Shown here: positions 27,296 to 35,744 of the stretch, piece after piece
Layout of the letters: every line of letters begins with the position of its first letter
How positions within the stretch are numbered: position 1 is the stretch's first letter
Source of the DNA: SKVR01 sp964453995
GTDB taxonomy: Bacteria; Bacteroidota; Bacteroidia; Bacteroidales; UBA7960
Length of the DNA stretch: 48,229 nt
Direction of reading: 5' to 3'
NCBI GenBank assembly: GCA_964453995.1
Contig: CAYVQC010000034.1
Location: forward strand, 1 to 48,229
Position numbers and translations under genes: made by a program
The notes under the pieces: generated by a model
The model's input: the letters and a program-made list of their open reading frames with translations, nothing else
Databases searched by the model: none
What the model was told of the DNA's origin: nothing

Positions 27296-28045
27296 TCAAA
27301 GCACTTTGGCTTCTTTTTGTAATGCTTCCACAAGCTGGTCGGTTTCTTCTGTATCGAAGAAGCGGCAAGCACCTTTAGGCGTGGGGTATTCATGGGTTAT
27401 AGTTTCGCACATGGGATCGACATTATTGCCCTGCACAACCTTTAAGGGTTTGGTACGTGCCGACATCACACCCCGCATGGAAGGAATCCTGGGATCGATG
27501 GCAATACCCTTTTGGCCCACGGCAACAAAAGGAGTTTTTATCATGAGGGTTTGTTTGCCGCTTTCGGTTTCCCGTTTCACCAGAAAATCATCTCCATCAG
27601 TGTCCAATGCTGACACAGAAGACACGGAGTACATATCCATGATCTCTGCCAGCATACCACCAACAGCCGAACTGTTGTAATCGCTCGACTCAATACCGCA
27701 CAATACCAGGTCGAAGGTGATATCCTTCAGTGCAGTGGCCAGTTGCGAAGCAATGGAAAAACTGTCGGTGACCGGCCCGTCAACCCTTACCGCTTCATCG
27801 GCACCCATTGCCAGGGCTTTTCTGAGGGTGGGTTCGGTAGATGCGTCGCCCACAAGGATTGCGGTAACCTTTGAAATTTTGCCACCGGAGCTCTCTTTCA
27901 GCTCTATGGCGCGGGTAAGGGTAAGATCATCCCAGGGATTGATAACCCACTTTACACCGGAAGTATCCAATTGGGTCAATGATTCATCGAACCTGATCCG
28001 GGTGGTGGTATCAGGTACGTGACTTATACAAACTACAATATGCAT
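27296..28045 (-). CDS. etfB: Electron transfer flavoprotein, beta subunit
   Basis: A 249-residue ETF beta subunit starting MHIVVCISHVPDTTTRI, with the nucleotide-binding region LCGIESSDYNSSAVGGMLAE and the recognition-loop region IPSMRGVMSARTKPLKV, which normally docks onto acyl-CoA dehydrogenases. Its ATG lies 3 bp after the acyl-CoA dehydrogenase stop codon, so the two are almost certainly co-translated. Partner of EtfA. Confidence 0.96.
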   Translation of the reverse strand: MHIVVCISHVPDTTTRIRFDESLTQLDTSGVKWVINPWDDLTLTRAIELKESSGGKISKVTAILVGDASTEPTLRKALAMGADEAVRVDGPVTDSFSIASQLATALKDITFDLVLCGIESSDYNSSAVGGMLAEIMDMYSVSSVSALDTDGDDFLVKRETESGKQTLMIKTPFVAVGQKGIAIDPRIPSMRGVMSARTKPLKVVQGNNVDPMCETITHEYPTPKGACRFFDTEETDQLVEALQKEAKVL

Positions 28046-28048
28046 GAT

Positions 28049-29194
28049 TTAATGGTTTTTTATCAGGTCGCGTGAAATAACAATTTTCTGAATTTCGGAG
28101 GTGCCTTCGTAAATCTGGGTGAGTTTTGCATCGCGCATAAGTCTTTCTACACGGTATTCCTTTACATAGCCATAGCCTCCATGTATCTGGACGGCTTCTG
28201 TGGTAACATCCATAGCCATATCGGCACAATATTGTTTGGCCATGGCTCCGGCCGTGCCATAAGGCTGCCCCGAATCCTTAAGCCATGCAGCTTTACGGCA
28301 AAGATTTCGTGCATTCTCGATCTTCACGGCCATATCGGCCAGTTTAAAAGCTACTGCCTGATGGTTTATGATCTCTGTACCAAAAGCTTTTCTTTCTTTT
28401 GCATATTTGAGGGCAAGTTCAAAGGCACCTGCTGCTATACCGGTAGCCTGGGCGGCTATACTGATACGGCCACCTTCAAGACATTTCATGGCTATTTTAA
28501 ACCCTTCACCATCCTTGCCCAGGAGGTTTTCCTTAGGCACTTTCACATCGGTAAACATAACCGAATGTGTATCGGAGCTGCGCATCCCCATTTTATCTTC
28601 TTTTGGGCCAAGAGAAATACCCGGGGTATCTCTCTCAACAATAAAAGCATTGATGCCTTTGTGTTTTTTTTCAGGATAAGTTTGCGCTATAACAATATAA
28701 ACAGAAGCATGTCCTGCATTGGTAATCCAGTTTTTAGTGCCATTGAGCAAATAATGATCCCCATTGTCAATGGCTGTAGTACGCTGTGAGGTAGCATCTG
28801 ATCCTGCCTCTGGCTCTGAGAGCAGGAAAGAACTGATCTGCTCACCACGGGCAAGCGGTGGAAGGTACTTTTCCTTTAGCATATCACTGCCGTAGGTTTC
28901 AATGGTCCAGTTTACAAGGGAGTTGCAAACAGCCATCACAACAGAAACTGATGGGTCTACCTTTGATATTTCTTCAATGGCAAGGGTGTAGGAAACCATA
29001 TCCATGCCTCCCCCATCGTACTTCGGATCAACAGTCATTCCCAGGAAACCAAGCTCTCCGAGTTTTTTTACCTGCTCTGCCGGGAAAATGGCCTTTTCAT
29101 CCCTTTCTACCACACCCGGCAGCACTTCACGCTCTGTAAAATCGCGTGCTGCCTGCTGGATCATTTGTTGTTCTTCTGTTAAGTTAAAATCCAT
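28049..29194 (-). CDS. Acyl-CoA dehydrogenase (short-chain type)
   Basis: A 381-residue FAD enzyme oxidising acyl-CoA to enoyl-CoA. Signatures: SEPEAGSDA (FAD-binding), NGTKNWITNAG, ERKAFG, QIHGGYGYVKEYRVERLMRDAK and QIYEGTSEIQ, where E363 is at the position of the catalytic base of butyryl-CoA dehydrogenases. The start MDFNLTEEQQMIQ is typical. First gene of an operon with etfB, etfA and the membrane Fe-S pair, so its electrons can reach the quinone pool. Exact chain length or branched-chain preference is not readable. Confidence 0.95.
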   Translation of the reverse strand: MDFNLTEEQQMIQQAARDFTEREVLPGVVERDEKAIFPAEQVKKLGELGFLGMTVDPKYDGGGMDMVSYTLAIEEISKVDPSVSVVMAVCNSLVNWTIETYGSDMLKEKYLPPLARGEQISSFLLSEPEAGSDATSQRTTAIDNGDHYLLNGTKNWITNAGHASVYIVIAQTYPEKKHKGINAFIVERDTPGISLGPKEDKMGMRSSDTHSVMFTDVKVPKENLLGKDGEGFKIAMKCLEGGRISIAAQATGIAAGAFELALKYAKERKAFGTEIINHQAVAFKLADMAVKIENARNLCRKAAWLKDSGQPYGTAGAMAKQYCADMAMDVTTEAVQIHGGYGYVKEYRVERLMRDAKLTQIYEGTSEIQKIVISRDLIKNH

Positions 29195-29235
29195 AAATTA
29201 TGTGTTTTGCGTTTTGGGTTTAGTCTATCTCTTTC

Positions 29236-29265
29236 CAAAGATAAAAGTATTTTTCTCTTATGCAA
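29236..29265 (-). promoter_or_regulatory. Promoter of the acyl-CoA dehydrogenase/ETF operon
   Basis: On the minus strand TTGC (29265-29262), 18 bp, then TATCTTTG (29243-29236), a full TAnnTTTG match, about 42 bp upstream of the ATG. Confidence 0.6.
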
Positions 29266-29676
29266 TAGACAAATTTTCAATTTAATGAATAATAACTTTT
29301 AGATGTTGCATATGTTTTGGTGTTGCCTTACCAGGAATTCGGGATGCCAAATCAAGCCGTGAAGAAGTGGCCTGATTGATTTCTGACAAGAGAGCAGAAA
29401 GGGTACTGAACAGCTAAATTGAAGTTTGATTTTAAAAATTAGCAAAATGTTGATAAGCAGAAAGATTACGAAAGTTGATCGGGGGGAATTTTCGCATCCT
29501 GAGCTTCCTCCTGACGGACAAACCAGATGGATTAAAAAATAGTACATGGGAAAAACGAAAACAAAAATTTTTTTAAGGGTAATACCGCAGGAAAGAAAAA
29601 TAATTGAGAAATTTGAACCATTCTGCCCGTTTTGGTGCAATGTTCTGTTCCCGAAAATCTTAATAAACCAGTCATT
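29266..29676. other. Intergenic region between divergent genes
   Basis: About 400 bp between the acyl-CoA dehydrogenase promoter and the kinase start. No family-like frame, tRNA or clear repeat was seen; a plus-strand promoter is not obvious. Confidence 0.5.
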
Positions 29677-30549
29677 ATGTTCAATCCCATAAAGAAAATA
29701 GCCGCTGTTCACGATCTGTCAGGCATAGGCAGAGTATCCCTTACCTCGGTTATACCAATACTATCATCCATGGGCGTTCAGGTATGCCCGTTACCCACAG
29801 CAGTGCTGTCTTCACATACCCTGTATCCCGACTTCTACAAGGTAGATCTTACGGAGCACCTGATGCCCTATATCCGGCACTGGAAAAAGCTGGATCTGCA
29901 ATTCGATGCCATTTACAGTGGCTACCTGGCCTCAGCCGCACAGGTAGAGATTGTTGAACATCTTATAGATTCTTTTTATCATAAGAATCTTATGGTAATC
30001 GTTGACCCCGTGATGGGAGACAATGGATCATTGTATTCTTCCTTTGGCAAAGAGCTGGTAACAGAAATGCAACGCCTCATACGCAAGGCTGATATGATCA
30101 CCCCCAATCTTACTGAAGCCGCTATGCTGCTGAATGAAGAATACCATGAAAGTATTGGCCTGGAAGACCTGAAACAATGGCTGGTAAGGTTATCAGACCA
30201 GGGGCCCTCAACGGTGGTTATCACCAGTGTTCCTGAAACACCCAAAACCAAAAATACCTCTGTAGTGGCCTATGAGCGCAAATCAGGCCGGTTCTGGAAA
30301 GTATCATGCCACTACCTGCCTGCCAACTATCCGGGCACAGGCGATTCATTTACCAGTGTACTCACGGGGGCCCTCATGCAGGGCGACAGCCTGCCCATAG
30401 CCCTTGACCGTGCAGTACAGTTCATTGCTTACGGGGTGAGGGCTACTTTTGGCCATTATTATGATACCCGAGAAGGAATCAACCTGGAAAGGATGCTTAA
30501 AAACCTTGATAATCCTATAACAATGGGTACCTACGAATTGCTGGACTGA
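29677..30549 (+). CDS. Pyridoxal/pyridoxamine kinase
   Basis: A 290-residue ribokinase-fold enzyme phosphorylating B6 vitamers in the salvage pathway. The start at 29677 (MFNPIKKIAAVHDLSGIGR) fits the family; an upstream in-frame TTG adds 15 unlikely residues. Conserved parts are GVQVCPLPTAVLSSHT, YSGYLASAAQ, VDPVMGDNG, ITPNLTEAAMLL and PGTGDSFTSVL, where D223 is the catalytic base. Single gene, divergent from the ETF operon. Close relatives are annotated as PdxY or pyridoxamine kinase; substrate preference is uncertain. Confidence 0.92.
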   Translation: MFNPIKKIAAVHDLSGIGRVSLTSVIPILSSMGVQVCPLPTAVLSSHTLYPDFYKVDLTEHLMPYIRHWKKLDLQFDAIYSGYLASAAQVEIVEHLIDSFYHKNLMVIVDPVMGDNGSLYSSFGKELVTEMQRLIRKADMITPNLTEAAMLLNEEYHESIGLEDLKQWLVRLSDQGPSTVVITSVPETPKTKNTSVVAYERKSGRFWKVSCHYLPANYPGTGDSFTSVLTGALMQGDSLPIALDRAVQFIAYGVRATFGHYYDTREGINLERMLKNLDNPITMGTYELLD

Positions 30550-30770
30550 ACACTAATCATTGAAACTGAAACCGGCTTCTTCATTTCTTATATAGACAGC
30601 ATGTAATTGCAATGGAAAGAAAGAATCCAAACCAACCCATCCAATATCCACTTCATTCAACTTATCCATTATACTGAATTATTTATCTAATAAAATATAT
30701 TTTACATCCACCATTAAACAAAAAATACAAAACGCTGTATCTTTAATTAAGGTATTCAAATCCAATTGGT

Positions 30771-32267
30771 ATGAAAGCGTTTAAACACTCTTCCCTTTTA
30801 GGTTTCTCTGCAATTTTTATTATACTGGTATGTCATCCGGGGCATTCACACGCCCAATTATTAAGGGCTGGTTTTGAAGCCAGCACCGGCTATATAACAC
30901 CTGACAGGATGCCTTTCTGGCTTCGAGCCAACCAAAACGGAGATATTCCCCCCAGTGCTGCCTCTCTGGGCTTGCTTGGCAAGATTGAAAAGACATACAG
31001 CACCGACGATCCCGAAAGACTTTTTGACTGGGGAGCTACCCTTGAAGGCAGGGTATATACCGGGGCAGAAACCAATGTAGTGCTTCTGCAGGGATATGCC
31101 AAAGCCCGACTGTGGATATTCCAGGTAAAGGCAGGCCGCAGCCGCGATATGATGGGTCTGGCAGACAGTACACTTTCGGTGGGAGCCTTTTCTGTTTCGG
31201 GAACAGCACCCGGGATACCAAAAATTGAAGCCGGCATTCCAGAGTTTTACACTTTACCATTTTGGGGTGATCTGTTTGCCTTCAAGGGCAATTTTGTACA
31301 CGGTTGGCTGGGAGACCAGGATATGAGAAGAGCAGGAAATATTTTCCCGGTTACCACCTATTTACACCAAAAATCCTTTTACGGAAGATTTGGTCACCAG
31401 GAATGGCGGCTAAAATTGTATGGAGGGTTCAACCACCAGGCCCAATGGGGGAATGAACAGGAATACTACGGCAATAACAGCTATACCCTAACCATGCCCG
31501 AATCGTTTCTGTATGTAGTGATAGGCAAAGCCTATGGTACTCCCGATATTCCCCGGTCAAAAATAGGCAACCACCTGGGCTCTATTGACCTGGGGCTTTC
31601 CTATGAGTTTGACAGATTCAGACTGTTTGCCTACCGGCAAAACTTTTATGACGTGGGTGCGCTGTATTATCTTGCCAATATCCGGGATGGTCTCAATGGG
31701 CTGAGCCTTACCAATACTGCAGTTGCCAACCGGGGTTTTGAATGGCACACAGTGGTGGCGGAATTTTTCTATTCCAGGAACCAGGCCGGAGAGCTTTGGT
31801 CGCCTTATACCCCCTCGGGAGATGAAAATTATTACAATAACTTTCAGTATGTGAAAGGATGGACTTATAAAAACCTCAATCTGGGAAACCCCCTTATTGG
31901 AACACGCCAATTCATAAGACCCGACCTGCCCAACGATCCTGAAAACTACTTCATCAACAACAGGGTTGTGGCATTTCACCTCGGGTTTGAGGGAAAACTC
32001 CACAATACATGGACATTTATTACCAGGGCAACATACTCACTGAATTACGGAACCTTCGGAACCAGTGAGGCCGGGCACAGCACTGGCAGCCGCCATACGC
32101 CTCCCCGATACGGAATCTTTCAGGAAACAGCACAGTTTTCAGGATTTCTGCACGTGGAAAGAGCCTTGGGTAAAAATATGGCATTGGGATTAAGATTTGC
32201 ACTTGACCGCGGCGATCTATATTTCCCCTCCACGGGTGCGCTCTTGTTTTTTGAGCAGCAGTTTTAG
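30771..32267 (+). CDS. Capsule assembly Wzi family outer-membrane protein
   Basis: A 498-residue beta-barrel protein with a signal peptide (about 1-28, ending SHAQ) and the Wzi-like opening RAGFEASTGYITPDRMPFWLRANQNG. Alternating hydrophobic strands and aromatic girdles run to the end, which finishes with phenylalanine (LLFFEQQF), as usual for BamA-inserted barrels. Wzi of E. coli helps attach capsule to the surface; in Bacteroidota the family is broader and often far from capsule genes, as here. A weak -7 box (TATCTTTA) lies about 30 bp upstream. Confidence 0.85.
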   Translation: MKAFKHSSLLGFSAIFIILVCHPGHSHAQLLRAGFEASTGYITPDRMPFWLRANQNGDIPPSAASLGLLGKIEKTYSTDDPERLFDWGATLEGRVYTGAETNVVLLQGYAKARLWIFQVKAGRSRDMMGLADSTLSVGAFSVSGTAPGIPKIEAGIPEFYTLPFWGDLFAFKGNFVHGWLGDQDMRRAGNIFPVTTYLHQKSFYGRFGHQEWRLKLYGGFNHQAQWGNEQEYYGNNSYTLTMPESFLYVVIGKAYGTPDIPRSKIGNHLGSIDLGLSYEFDRFRLFAYRQNFYDVGALYYLANIRDGLNGLSLTNTAVANRGFEWHTVVAEFFYSRNQAGELWSPYTPSGDENYYNNFQYVKGWTYKNLNLGNPLIGTRQFIRPDLPNDPENYFINNRVVAFHLGFEGKLHNTWTFITRATYSLNYGTFGTSEAGHSTGSRHTPPRYGIFQETAQFSGFLHVERALGKNMALGLRFALDRGDLYFPSTGALLFFEQQF

Positions 32268-32393
32268 AAAATTGATGCTGAATTTTACCGCTATCAAAGA
32301 AAAGATCACCAGCGCGGTTCTCAATATGGAATATATTCTGTACAATAATGTGAAGCCATACTCTGAACCCATAAAACATTTCTCATTTTTTAA

Positions 32394-32426
32394 CTTGTTT
32401 TTTATCGACAATTCATCCTATTTTTG
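32394..32426 (+). promoter_or_regulatory. Promoter of the methionine locus
   Basis: CTTG (32394-32397), 21 bp, then TATTTTTG (32419-32426), a full TAnnTTTG match; transcription would begin about 30 bp before the riboswitch. Confidence 0.65.
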
Positions 32427-32464
32427 CCATTCGTTTAAAACGAATATACTTCTTTGACAAGAAT

Positions 32465-32568
32465 GTTTATAAAGAAGAGCGGAGAGAACAGGCTCGCTGA
32501 TGCTCTGGCAACCCACCCTCCCGGGGGAAGGTGCCAAAACCTGCCTTTGGTTTCAAGGAATTATAAAC
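32465..32568 (+). ncRNA. SAM riboswitch (SAM-I clan)
   Basis: P1 is a perfect 8-bp helix, GTTTATAA (32465-32472) with TTATAAAC (32561-32568). Inside are the conserved AGAGCGGAGAGA entry, GCTGATGCTCTGGCAACC (GGCAACC at 32507-32513), a GC-rich P3 hairpin, and GGTGCCAAAACCTGCC (32530-32545), all core parts of the S-adenosylmethionine riboswitch. It precedes metY, homoserine dehydrogenase, metF and metH, as expected. The output is unclear: there is no terminator hairpin right after it and metY starts about 410 bases further on. Confidence 0.92.
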
Positions 32569-32581
32569 TAAAGCTTACATC

Positions 32582-32716
32582 ATGTACAACGTTTTTTTTG
32601 ATTGCCCCGCACTGAACTTAATGGTTCGATCAATTCGATTTAATATTCCTCCTGCAGTGGCCGGCAATTACTTCCTTTTCAAGGTGCATATGGCTATGCA
32701 AATGCCCGGCTGCTGA
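32582..32716 (+). CDS. 44-codon ORF just after the SAM riboswitch, possible leader peptide
   Basis: ATG at 32582 lies 13 bases after riboswitch helix P1 and opens a frame of 44 codons ending TGA at 32714-32716. It starts MYNVFFDCPALNLMVRSIRF and has four more methionines, three of them in HMAMQMPG near the end. I recognise no family. It could be a translated leader reporting methionine supply, a remnant of a former first gene, or chance. It contains a run of eight T (32592-32599), but with no hairpin before it. Confidence 0.3.
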   Translation: MYNVFFDCPALNLMVRSIRFNIPPAVAGNYFLFKVHMAMQMPGC

Positions 32717-32980
32717 AAATTTTGGCAGTTGAGGGCAGTGATTATCCTATGACTTCATAAGAAGCCACTGTATCCCCTTGTCCGGGCTTATCTGCTTTAA
32801 CGCGTGGTAAAAGATGCTGCGCCAGGTTCATTTCTCCTGAAATGAATAAGCATATAGCAGCACAGCCTTGCAATGTATAAGGCTGATCCTTTCAAAACAA
32901 TATCCTCCGGCATTTTACCGGGAATAAATTCCGGATATATCTTCAACAAAAACAGGAATCATTTAAACCCATTTGTAACA
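32717..32980. other. Long untranslated leader of metY
   Basis: 264 bases between the 44-codon ORF and the metY ATG. No terminator, second aptamer or family-like frame was recognised. The metY frame is open back to an ATG at 32873, but those 36 extra residues are not family-like. Confidence 0.5.
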
Positions 32981-34285
32981 ATGACTAAAAAACATCATTT
33001 CGAAACCCTTCAATTACATGCCGGCCAGCAGCCCGACCCCACCACCGGATCGCGCGCAGTGCCCATATACCAAACAACTTCCTATGTTTTCAACAGTGCT
33101 GAGCATGCTGCCAACCTGTTTGAGCTTAAGGAGTTTGGCAACATTTACACCCGTATCATGAACCCCACCACCGATGTATTTGAGCAGCGCATAGCAGCCC
33201 TGGAAGGTGGAGTGGCTGCACTGGCGGTATCTTCAGGGCAGGCAGCACAGTTTATAGCTCTCAATAATATACTTGAAGCAGGAGATAACTTCGTTTCAAC
33301 CTCGTTCCTCTATGGCGGCACTTACAACCAGTTTAAGGTGGCATTCAAACGACTGGGTATTGAGGTTCGCTTTGCCCATGGCGACCAGGTTAGTGCATTT
33401 GAAAAGCTTATCGACGACAAAACCAGGGCCCTGTACATAGAAACCATTGGAAATCCCGGGTTCAATATCCCTGATTTCGAAGCTTTCGCCAATCTGGCCC
33501 ACCGGTACGATCTTCCCCTCATCGTGGATAATACCTTTGGGTGTGGCGGCTACCTGTGTCGTCCACTGGAGCATGGCGCCAATATCGTGGTTGAATCGGC
33601 CACCAAATGGATTGGCGGCCACGGAACCAGTATCGGCGGGGTGATTGTTGACGGGGGAAATTACAACTGGGGTAATGGTAAATACCCACAGTTTACCCAA
33701 CCATCAGAGGGGTACCATGGACTTGTCTTTAATGATGTTTTCGGTCAGCAGGGCCCCTTCGGAAACATTGCCTTTATCATCAGGGCAAGAGTGGAAGGAT
33801 TGAGAGATTTTGGACCGGCCCTCAGCCCCTTTAACTCATTCCTTCTGCTGCAGGGCCTGGAAACCCTAAGCCTGAGAGCTCAACGGCATTCAGAAAATGC
33901 GCTGGCACTGGCAAAATGGCTCGAACAGCATCCGCAGGTAGAAAAAGTTAATTACCCCGGCCTCTCTTCAAGCCCATACCATTCGCTGGCACAAAAATAC
34001 CTTAGCAATGGATTTGGTGGGGTTCTTTCCTTTACCGTGAAAGGCGATAAAGCACAAACCACACGCCTGGTAGAAAGTCTCGAGCTGGTGAGCCATCTGG
34101 CCAATGTGGGAGATGCCAAAACACTGATCATTCAGCCATCGGCCACAACCCATCAGCAGCTGTCTGCCGAAGAGCAAAAGGCAAGCGGCGTATTGCCCAA
34201 TCTGTTGAGGGTTTCCACCGGCATTGAACATATTGATGATATTATTGCCGATTTTGACAATGCCCTCAGTGCCATTGCAAAATAA
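32981..34285 (+). CDS. metY: O-acetylhomoserine aminocarboxypropyltransferase (sulfhydrylase)
   Basis: A 434-residue PLP enzyme making homocysteine from O-acetylhomoserine and sulfide. The start at 32981 (MTKKHHFETLQLHAGQ) matches the family N-terminus. PLP-lysine K209 lies in SATKWIGGHGTSIGG; other signatures are YTRIMNPTTDVFEQRIA, SGQAAQF and LLRVSTGIEHIDDI. The long ~430-residue form and the ALEGG/NPT pattern fit MetY better than the shorter cystathionine gamma-synthases. It follows the SAM riboswitch and leads the methionine locus. No homoserine acetyltransferase is in the window. Confidence 0.95.
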   Translation: MTKKHHFETLQLHAGQQPDPTTGSRAVPIYQTTSYVFNSAEHAANLFELKEFGNIYTRIMNPTTDVFEQRIAALEGGVAALAVSSGQAAQFIALNNILEAGDNFVSTSFLYGGTYNQFKVAFKRLGIEVRFAHGDQVSAFEKLIDDKTRALYIETIGNPGFNIPDFEAFANLAHRYDLPLIVDNTFGCGGYLCRPLEHGANIVVESATKWIGGHGTSIGGVIVDGGNYNWGNGKYPQFTQPSEGYHGLVFNDVFGQQGPFGNIAFIIRARVEGLRDFGPALSPFNSFLLLQGLETLSLRAQRHSENALALAKWLEQHPQVEKVNYPGLSSSPYHSLAQKYLSNGFGGVLSFTVKGDKAQTTRLVESLELVSHLANVGDAKTLIIQPSATTHQQLSAEEQKASGVLPNLLRVSTGIEHIDDIIADFDNALSAIAK

Positions 34286-34299
34286 TCGGTCATCACTTT

Positions 34300-34340
34300 A
34301 CCTGCCGGTATTCACCTGGCTTGAAATGCCGGCAGGTTTT
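34300..34340 (+). terminator. Stem-loop with T tract between metY and homoserine dehydrogenase
   Basis: ACCTGCCGG (34300-34308) and CCGGCAGGT (34329-34337) form a perfect 9-bp stem with a 20-base loop, followed by TTTTCTCT. It looks like a weak intrinsic terminator or a processing/stabilising hairpin inside the operon. Confidence 0.6.
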
Positions 34341-34384
34341 CTCTAAAAAGTAACAGGAATACTCATTAACAAACTATAAAAGCA

Positions 34385-35596
34385 ATGCCTAATCAAAATC
34401 ATAAACAGATCATTGGCTTGTTTGGCTTCGGGGTGGTAGGCGAAGGACTTTATCATGTTCTGAAACACAGCCATACCACCAATGCTTCCATCAAGAAAAT
34501 TTGTATTAAGGATCCTGCCAAGGAAAGATCCTTGCCCCCGGAAAACTTCACCATCAAGGCAAATGAAATCCTCAACGACCCTGAGATCAATTTGGTAGTA
34601 GAATTGATCAGTGATGCCGATGATGCTTTCCAGATCGTATCCAGGGCGCTTAAAAAGGGAAAAAGTGTAGTGTCGGGAAATAAAAAAATGCTGGCCGCTC
34701 ATTTGCCTGAATTGATAATGCTGCAGCAGGAAAGTGGTGCCGCCCTGCTTTACGACGCATCGGCCTGTGGCTCTATTCCCGTAATACGCAACCTTGAAGA
34801 ATATTATGACAACGACCTGTTGCTTTCCATTACAGGCATCCTCAACGGGTCTTCCAACTTTGTTCTTTCCAAAATCTTCAACGAGAACAAAAGCTACACG
34901 CAATCGGTTGCCGAGGCCCAGCAGCTGGGATTTGCCGAAGCCGACCCTACCCTGGACATGGGAGGATGGGATGCATTATACAAAGTAGTAATCCTGGCAT
35001 TGCACGGGTTTGGTGCACAGGTGAACCCTGACGACGTTTTTGTGAGCGGCATTGCCAATCTGCAGGCCGAAGATATAAGGTTTGCCAAGGAAAAAGGATA
35101 TCGGCTGAAGCTGGTGGCCCAGGCTACCAAAATCAATGGCAAATCCTTTAACCTGATGGTGATGCCCAAAATGGTGACCGAGGATGAATACATCTACAAT
35201 GTGGAAAACGAATACAATGGAGTGATCATTGAAGGTGCCTTTTACGAAAAACAGTTTATGTTTGGCAAGGGTGCCGGCGGCCATCCTACAGGGAGCTCTG
35301 TACTTTCCGATATTACGGCACGGATGCACGGTTACAGGTACGAATACAAAAAACGAAAGTATTTCAACGTGCCCACCCATACCAATGAGGTTGTGGTAAA
35401 AGTATACCTCAGATTTAAAAATCTGCTCGATTTCAGCCATTTTGAATTTGAAACCATCGACGAAAAACTTTCTGCGCGCACCTACAGCTATGTAATAGGA
35501 GATATAAAACTCTCCAATTTGATCCACATTCGCAAGCTCATTCAAACAATGGATGTGTTTCTGGCGTTTTTTGATGTTCCGGAAAAAAAGAAATGA
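34385..35596 (+). CDS. hom: Homoserine dehydrogenase
   Basis: A 403-residue NAD(P)-dependent enzyme making homoserine, the precursor for methionine and threonine. The Rossmann motif is GLFGFGVVGEGLYHVL; the catalytic region is GNKKMLA, followed by YDASACGSIPVIRNLEEYYDND, ITGILNGSSNFVLSKI and the signature ADPTLDMGGWDALYK. There is no aspartokinase domain, and the C-terminal part is short, so a classic ACT regulatory domain is doubtful. Placement between metY and metF suggests it feeds methionine synthesis specifically; a second, aspartokinase-fused copy may exist elsewhere. Confidence 0.93.
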   Translation: MPNQNHKQIIGLFGFGVVGEGLYHVLKHSHTTNASIKKICIKDPAKERSLPPENFTIKANEILNDPEINLVVELISDADDAFQIVSRALKKGKSVVSGNKKMLAAHLPELIMLQQESGAALLYDASACGSIPVIRNLEEYYDNDLLLSITGILNGSSNFVLSKIFNENKSYTQSVAEAQQLGFAEADPTLDMGGWDALYKVVILALHGFGAQVNPDDVFVSGIANLQAEDIRFAKEKGYRLKLVAQATKINGKSFNLMVMPKMVTEDEYIYNVENEYNGVIIEGAFYEKQFMFGKGAGGHPTGSSVLSDITARMHGYRYEYKKRKYFNVPTHTNEVVVKVYLRFKNLLDFSHFEFETIDEKLSARTYSYVIGDIKLSNLIHIRKLIQTMDVFLAFFDVPEKKK

Positions 35597-35690
35597 AATG
35601 AGCGAAAGCAGTAAACCATAGGCAGGAAAATGAGAAAAAAAACCCCGAACCGCAAAACCCTCAATCTTATCTTCCATTAAAAATCTCAAT

Positions 35691-35735
35691 CTTAAAATCC
35701 CAAATCTTCAAACTTAAAATCCCAAAATCTTCAAT
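35691..35735. repeat. Tandem pair of 22-23 bp repeats upstream of metF
   Basis: CTTAAAATCCCAAATCTTCA and then CTTAAAATCCCAAAATCTTC follow each other directly, differing by one inserted A. They sit just before the metF ATG. Confidence 0.7.
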
Positions 35736-35744
35736 CCCAAGGAA

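Noticed and set aside
32592..32599. Run of eight T after the riboswitch as an intrinsic terminator
   Set aside because: No adequate GC-rich hairpin lies directly before it.
32873..32980. N-terminal extension of MetY by 36 residues
   Set aside because: The family begins at the MTKKHHFETL start; the extension is not conserved-looking and lies in the leader.
34976..35689. Minus-strand frame of 237 codons
   Set aside because: Antisense shadow of homoserine dehydrogenase.
35691..35735. CRISPR array
   Set aside because: Only two directly adjacent units without spacers.
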